Source: Euperipatoides rowelli (Eukaryota; Onychophora; Udeonychophora; Euonychophora; Peripatopsidae). From it: a stretch of 10,279 nt of DNA. Location of the stretch: the NCBI GenBank assembly GCA_003024985.2, contig PXIH01S0050034.1. One strand, given 5' to 3'. Below, in pieces: positions 8,000 to 10,279 of the stretch. The notes below the pieces were generated by a model that saw nothing but the letters and a program-made list of their open reading frames with translations, was not told where the DNA came from and searched no databases. How positions within the stretch are numbered: the first letter of the stretch is position 1; every line of letters starts with the position of its first letter. The position numbers and the translations under genes were made by a program.

Positions 8000-8335
8000 T
8001 GTTTATGTTTTTTTTTTTAATTGACACAATCATGATGAATAGAAATTACTGAAATGATTTGGGTCAAAATTTAAGGTTTCAAAAAAATATGAATGAAATT
8101 ACAATTTAACTACATGTATTAAAGAATTTAATGACAATCAATTCTGTAACAGAATTATATATATAACAAAAATCTTTAAGGAGTTCATCTGCTACAATAC
8201 ATGCCACTATATATCTGATCTGGAAAACAACAAAAGACCGCTAAAAAATATTATTTTTATCATCTGTCTCTAGTCTCAATTTCAAACTCACAGATGATGT
8301 CACAGTTTATTATATTAAGAAAGTTTTCTATTATA
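8000..8335. other. AT-rich stretch without recognised features
   Basis: No reading frame, repeat or element signature could be supported here. Its right end borders the possible BEL/Pao LTR fragment, so part of it may be decayed LTR. Confidence 0.5.
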
Positions 8336-8375
8336 GCATATAGAGGGCAGCATTTCAGCAATAAAACATTCCACA
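8336..8375 (-). mobile_element. Possible start of a BEL/Pao 3' LTR
   Basis: On the minus strand, 59 bases after the integrase stop, the sequence begins TGTGGAATGTTTTATTGC and continues through TGCTGCCCTCTATATGC. LTRs begin with TG and in BEL/Pao elements the 3' LTR follows the pol stop closely, and GC-rich CTGCCCTCTA blocks are common in such LTRs. No second LTR is in the window to confirm it, and no clear polypurine tract precedes it. Confidence 0.25.
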
Positions 8376-8434
8376 ACTTTACTGTTTGAGATATATCAAA
8401 CATATTTCTACCTTGAAGTATTCTTCAATAAACT

Positions 8435-8601
8435 TTAGTTGTTAAGTTGTAGCAAACAAGAAGTTATAGGTCGTTTCAGACTGTTGGTTGAAGCTTTGAC
8501 AATTAATACGCGTACCAAACCCATCTGGCCCTGGGTGAATGTCAATTATTCTAGCTTTTGGCCATTTGAGTGTTATCAAATCTTTCTATTATAACATGAC
8601 C
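8435..8601 (-). pseudogene. BEL/Pao integrase C-terminal end (relic)
   Basis: This is the last part of a BEL/Pao pol polyprotein, where the integrase C-terminal domain binds DNA. On the minus strand from 8601 the frames give GHVIIERFDNT, then LKWPKARIIDIHPGPDG, then VRVLIVKASTNSLKRPITS and a stop at 8437-8435. This matches the family order: G-x-x-V, then W-P-x-x-R-I/V-x-x-x-H-x-G-x-D-G, then V-R-V, then K-R-P-x-x-x-L, close to the protein end. Two frameshifts (near 8570 and 8516) show it is decayed. Nothing recognisable of the rest of pol lies upstream on the minus strand, because the glutaredoxin exon occupies that side. Confidence 0.8.
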
Positions 8602-8636
8602 AAATTACTGATTTTTAAAATTATTTTCATGACGTC

Positions 8637-8669
8637 CAATTTTGGCCTTTGCAGTAAAGGCCAAAATTG
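8637..8669. repeat. Perfect 14-bp stem, 5-base loop hairpin
   Basis: CAATTTTGGCCTTT (8637-8650) and AAAGGCCAAAATTG (8656-8669) are exact reverse complements around the loop GCAGT. No T-run or coding context suggests a terminator. It lies in the presumed glutaredoxin intron beside the BEL relic. Confidence 0.85.
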
Positions 8670-9020
8670 TATGAACGTTGTTTGTTAAATTTAATTCTTA
8701 AGCTTTTACACACGTCTCAATGTTGAAGAAAAATACGACTCAAAATGAAAAAAATAGGCTTTATCAACAACTCGATGTCAAAATGACTTGCATTGAGGCT
8801 CTAGTATAACAGACTTTAGGTAATGGTCAAAATAAACCATTAGGTCTTTATAATCATAATATTATGTGTTATGCCTGCTGTTCTTAAAAACAATAGCTTT
8901 TAATTTTGTTAGACTAATATATTATTAAAAATATGAAGAATGCAAAAAAAATAAAAATACTTTTTTTCTTCATAGTTTTATTAGATATTTTAAACTATTT
9001 AAAATTTAATGTTTTTATTC
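8670..9020. other. Intronic AT-rich sequence before the glutaredoxin exon
   Basis: No coding potential or repeat is recognised in this 350-bp stretch. It presumably forms the 3' part of the last glutaredoxin intron. Confidence 0.55.
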
Positions 9021-9032
9021 CCTCTCTTTCAG
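9013..9032 (+). promoter_or_regulatory. Splice acceptor of the glutaredoxin last intron
   Basis: A pyrimidine tract (TTTTATTCCCTCTCTTTCAG) ends in CAG at 9030-9032, directly followed by the first glutaredoxin codon. The phase is 0. The position agrees with the Val after the conserved Thr of the TVP motif, where the cis-proline loop begins. Confidence 0.85.
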
Positions 9033-9143
9033 GTGCCTCGTGTATTTGTTAATGGAAAGTGTATTGGTGGTGGATCTGAAACAAAAGTCCTGCATCAAGA
9101 AGGAAAATTACAATTGCTAATTGAAGAATGCAAAAACAGCTAA
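9033..9143 (+). CDS. Glutaredoxin, terminal coding exon (partial gene)
   Basis: The last exon of a glutaredoxin, a small thioredoxin-fold oxidoreductase that uses glutathione to reduce disulfides or mixed disulfides. Thirty-six codons run from the splice acceptor to TAA at 9141. They begin VPRVFVNGKCIGGG, holding the cis-Pro of the TVP motif and the glycine pair that binds glutathione, then SET (usually a (C/S)(D/E)(D/E/T)-type turn) and a C-terminal helix ending EECKNS. The length and end fit a classical dithiol-type glutaredoxin of about 100 residues rather than a multidomain monothiol protein, but the active-site motif lies in an exon I could not find in this window, so the Grx1 or Grx2 class is undecided. 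The reading frame is clean, with no stops or shifts, unlike everything else in the window. Start and upstream exons are outside or unrecognised to the left. Confidence 0.92.
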   Translation: MPRVFVNGKCIGGGSETKVLHQEGKLQLLIEECKNS

Positions 9144-9368
9144 CATTAATTTTATACTAAATTAAAATTATTGTATATTTATTTATGATGAATTCTTGAA
9201 CCGGCTTCTATTAGTATGGAATTATAATTGACTCAAACACTTTACTGAATGTAAACTATAAGACTTTGATATGTCGGTCAATTATTGAAAAAATTATGTT
9301 ACAGATCAAGTGATTTCTTTAAAAAAAATTAATGTAAAATTTATTTATTTATTAGAATGTTACTTAAT

Positions 9369-9374
9369 AATAAA
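9369..9374 (+). terminator. Candidate glutaredoxin polyadenylation signal
   Basis: AATAAA lies 226 bases after the glutaredoxin stop, giving a typical 3' UTR length. A second AATAAA at 9463-9468 and an ATTAAA at 9161 are alternatives. The first is favoured by position only. It is followed almost at once by an A11/T9 tract (9382-9401). Confidence 0.45.
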
Positions 9375-9381
9375 TATTTTT

Positions 9382-9401
9382 AAAAAAAAAAATTTTTTTT
9401 T
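9382..9401. repeat. A11/T9 homopolymer junction
   Basis: Eleven A residues (9382-9392) are followed directly by nine T residues (9393-9401). On the minus strand the T run reads as an A tail just after the last stop of the gypsy relic. It sits at the boundary between the glutaredoxin 3' UTR and that relic, and so probably marks an insertion edge. Confidence 0.6.
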
Positions 9402-9936
9402 AGTCTACTGAGCAACAACCCTGATCACATAATGTTTTGTCTAATTCAGACTCGAAAACAGAAATAAAGTCTTTGTCAAAATTGTTCGCAGAGATAACAG
9501 CAATATTCATAGTGTACTGAATATTTTTACAATTAACATAAGCCTAGCCACACCAAACAAATCTACCTTAGAAGCAATATAATCCTGTCGATTAAAAGAT
9601 GGTTCATGTTAGGAACATGAGTTTTAAACTATAATTCACTTATTGTGGACAATCATGTATCAGCTTCTGAATCTAAAATCATATCTAGATAAGCATTTAT
9701 TTTTAATCCAACTAAATAAACTTGTATTTTGCCAAATTGTTTACTGACAGTGCGCAAAGACAAATCCTCATAATTTTCAACTAATTTGTCCTTTTGTATA
9801 ATATTTGCAGAAAAGTTTGTTTTCTTATTTGACATTGTGCGATCCTGCACACATTAGATACATGTCCAATTTTTGAGCATTTATTACGTTTTAATATGTT
9901 TGCACGTGTTCGTGTAATGTTTGCTCCACAATAATA
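9400..9936 (-). pseudogene. Ty3/gypsy gag zinc knuckle and protease relic
   Basis: Read on the minus strand, the fragment starts with a decayed double zinc knuckle (9936-9847): YYCGAN, then NKCSKIGHVSNVC, keeping the final C-x3-GH-x4-C but with the paired cysteines lost. After a frameshift an open stretch (9850-9656) leads into an aspartic protease: IQVYLVGLKINAYLDM followed by ILDSEADT, the family's LDSGAD/T active site with Glu replacing the Gly. A stop at 9655 and the continuation LSTISEL follow, with another stop at 9631. A further frame (9543-9403) gives AYVNCKNIQYTMNIAVIS, resembling the strand that precedes the RT in gypsy pol. The knuckle-protease order and motif style fit Ty3/gypsy (K02A2.6-like) rather than BEL/Pao. 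No RT is present. The relic abuts the glutaredoxin 3' UTR in antisense. Confidence 0.7.
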
Positions 9937-9939
9937 TTT

Positions 9940-10185
9940 AACGGTAATTTTATATTTGACCGATATTTTAAAAAAATTTGTTTACATCTAATTGTTTATT
10001 GAAATTTTTTGAATATACAAACTTCCTTTCTTTGATAAAACATTTATTAAACTAGTTTGTACTTTAAAACATACCTGGGTTTGAAGCAGTTAGCCTAACA
10101 ATATTAAACCTATCAATTTATCATGTGATTTTTGTACCGACGTTAAGAGTATTAATAAGCATGCTACCACAGATAATATTGCTAC
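9940..10185. other. AT-rich gap between two LTR-element relics
   Basis: No feature can be supported here. An open frame on the minus strand continues from the BEL gag fragment into this gap (hydrophobic residues down to about 10090), but its composition no longer resembles gag, so it is regarded as chance. Confidence 0.45.
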
Positions 10186-10279
10186 ACTTATATACTTCAG
10201 AAATTCTTGGAGCTTGCTAAATGCAGGTATCCGAGTCCTGTAACGACAATTCCCACTGCCTACGGGTTTCTGCATCAAC
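10186..10279 (-). pseudogene. BEL/Pao gag relic, cut by the window edge
   Basis: On the minus strand, from the window edge, the sequence reads DAETRRQWELSLQDSDT and, after a one-base frame change at about 10228, IPAFSKLQEFLK. This is the hallmark of BEL/Pao Gag: (L)D-x-x-T-R-x-x-W-E, a short acidic gap, then P-x-F-x-x-L-x-x-F-L. A stop follows in the first frame at 10219. Homology fades below about 10186. Gag and the integrase fragment at 8435-8601 share family and strand, with gag on the upstream side, but a functional glutaredoxin exon lies between them, so one simple insertion cannot explain both. Confidence 0.7.

Noticed and set aside
8651-8669. Hairpin as an intrinsic transcription terminator
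   Set aside because: The context is eukaryotic, the stem is not followed by a T-run, and no gene ends there.

Overview
This window reads as animal nuclear DNA, most likely from an invertebrate. It is AT-rich and gene-poor. The only convincing host coding sequence is one spliced exon. The rest is introns or intergenic sequence filled with decayed retroelements (LINE, BEL/Pao and Ty3/gypsy types). Short words such as TACTGTA and TAGGCTA recur, and I associate these with crustacean genomes, but that is a weak impression and not a diagnosis. One ambiguous base (n) lies at 5219.

Layout. 1-2242: AT-rich non-coding DNA with a 26-base A run at the edge and a 17-bp inverted repeat (1180-1309). 2248-7590: a large non-LTR retrotransposon (LINE) on the + strand, bracketed by a perfect 16-bp target-site duplication. 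Inside it are nested inverted repeats at the 5' end (2264-2350), a very G-rich and C-poor stretch (2376-3165), a diverged internal copy of the element's own 3' tail (about 3178-3400), a second G-rich stretch, and a reverse transcriptase broken by frameshifts, stops and altered catalytic motifs. That reverse transcriptase is split at one point by about 1.5 kb of unrelated AT-rich DNA (about 4432-5941), which carries a 39-bp minisatellite. 7591-8700: a minus-strand acidic-repeat pseudogene that is possibly piggyBac-like, then the C-terminal end of a BEL/Pao integrase on the minus strand, then a perfect 14-bp hairpin. 9033-9143: the terminal coding exon of a glutaredoxin on the + strand. 9400-9940: a minus-strand Ty3/gypsy gag-protease relic. 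10186-10279: a minus-strand BEL/Pao gag relic running off the right edge.

How it fits together. The host gene is a glutaredoxin. Its last intron appears to extend left through most or all of the window, since I found no upstream exon carrying the active-site Cys-x-x-Cys. If so, the LINE and the BEL integrase fragment are intronic passengers on the sense and antisense strands, and the gypsy and BEL gag fragments lie downstream of the gene. No intact mobile-element protein, RNA gene or CRISPR array is visible. The most unusual structure is the LINE: it carries two 3' tails inside one target-site duplication, which suggests a head-to-tail dimer or composite element. I did not find a convincing new functional system.
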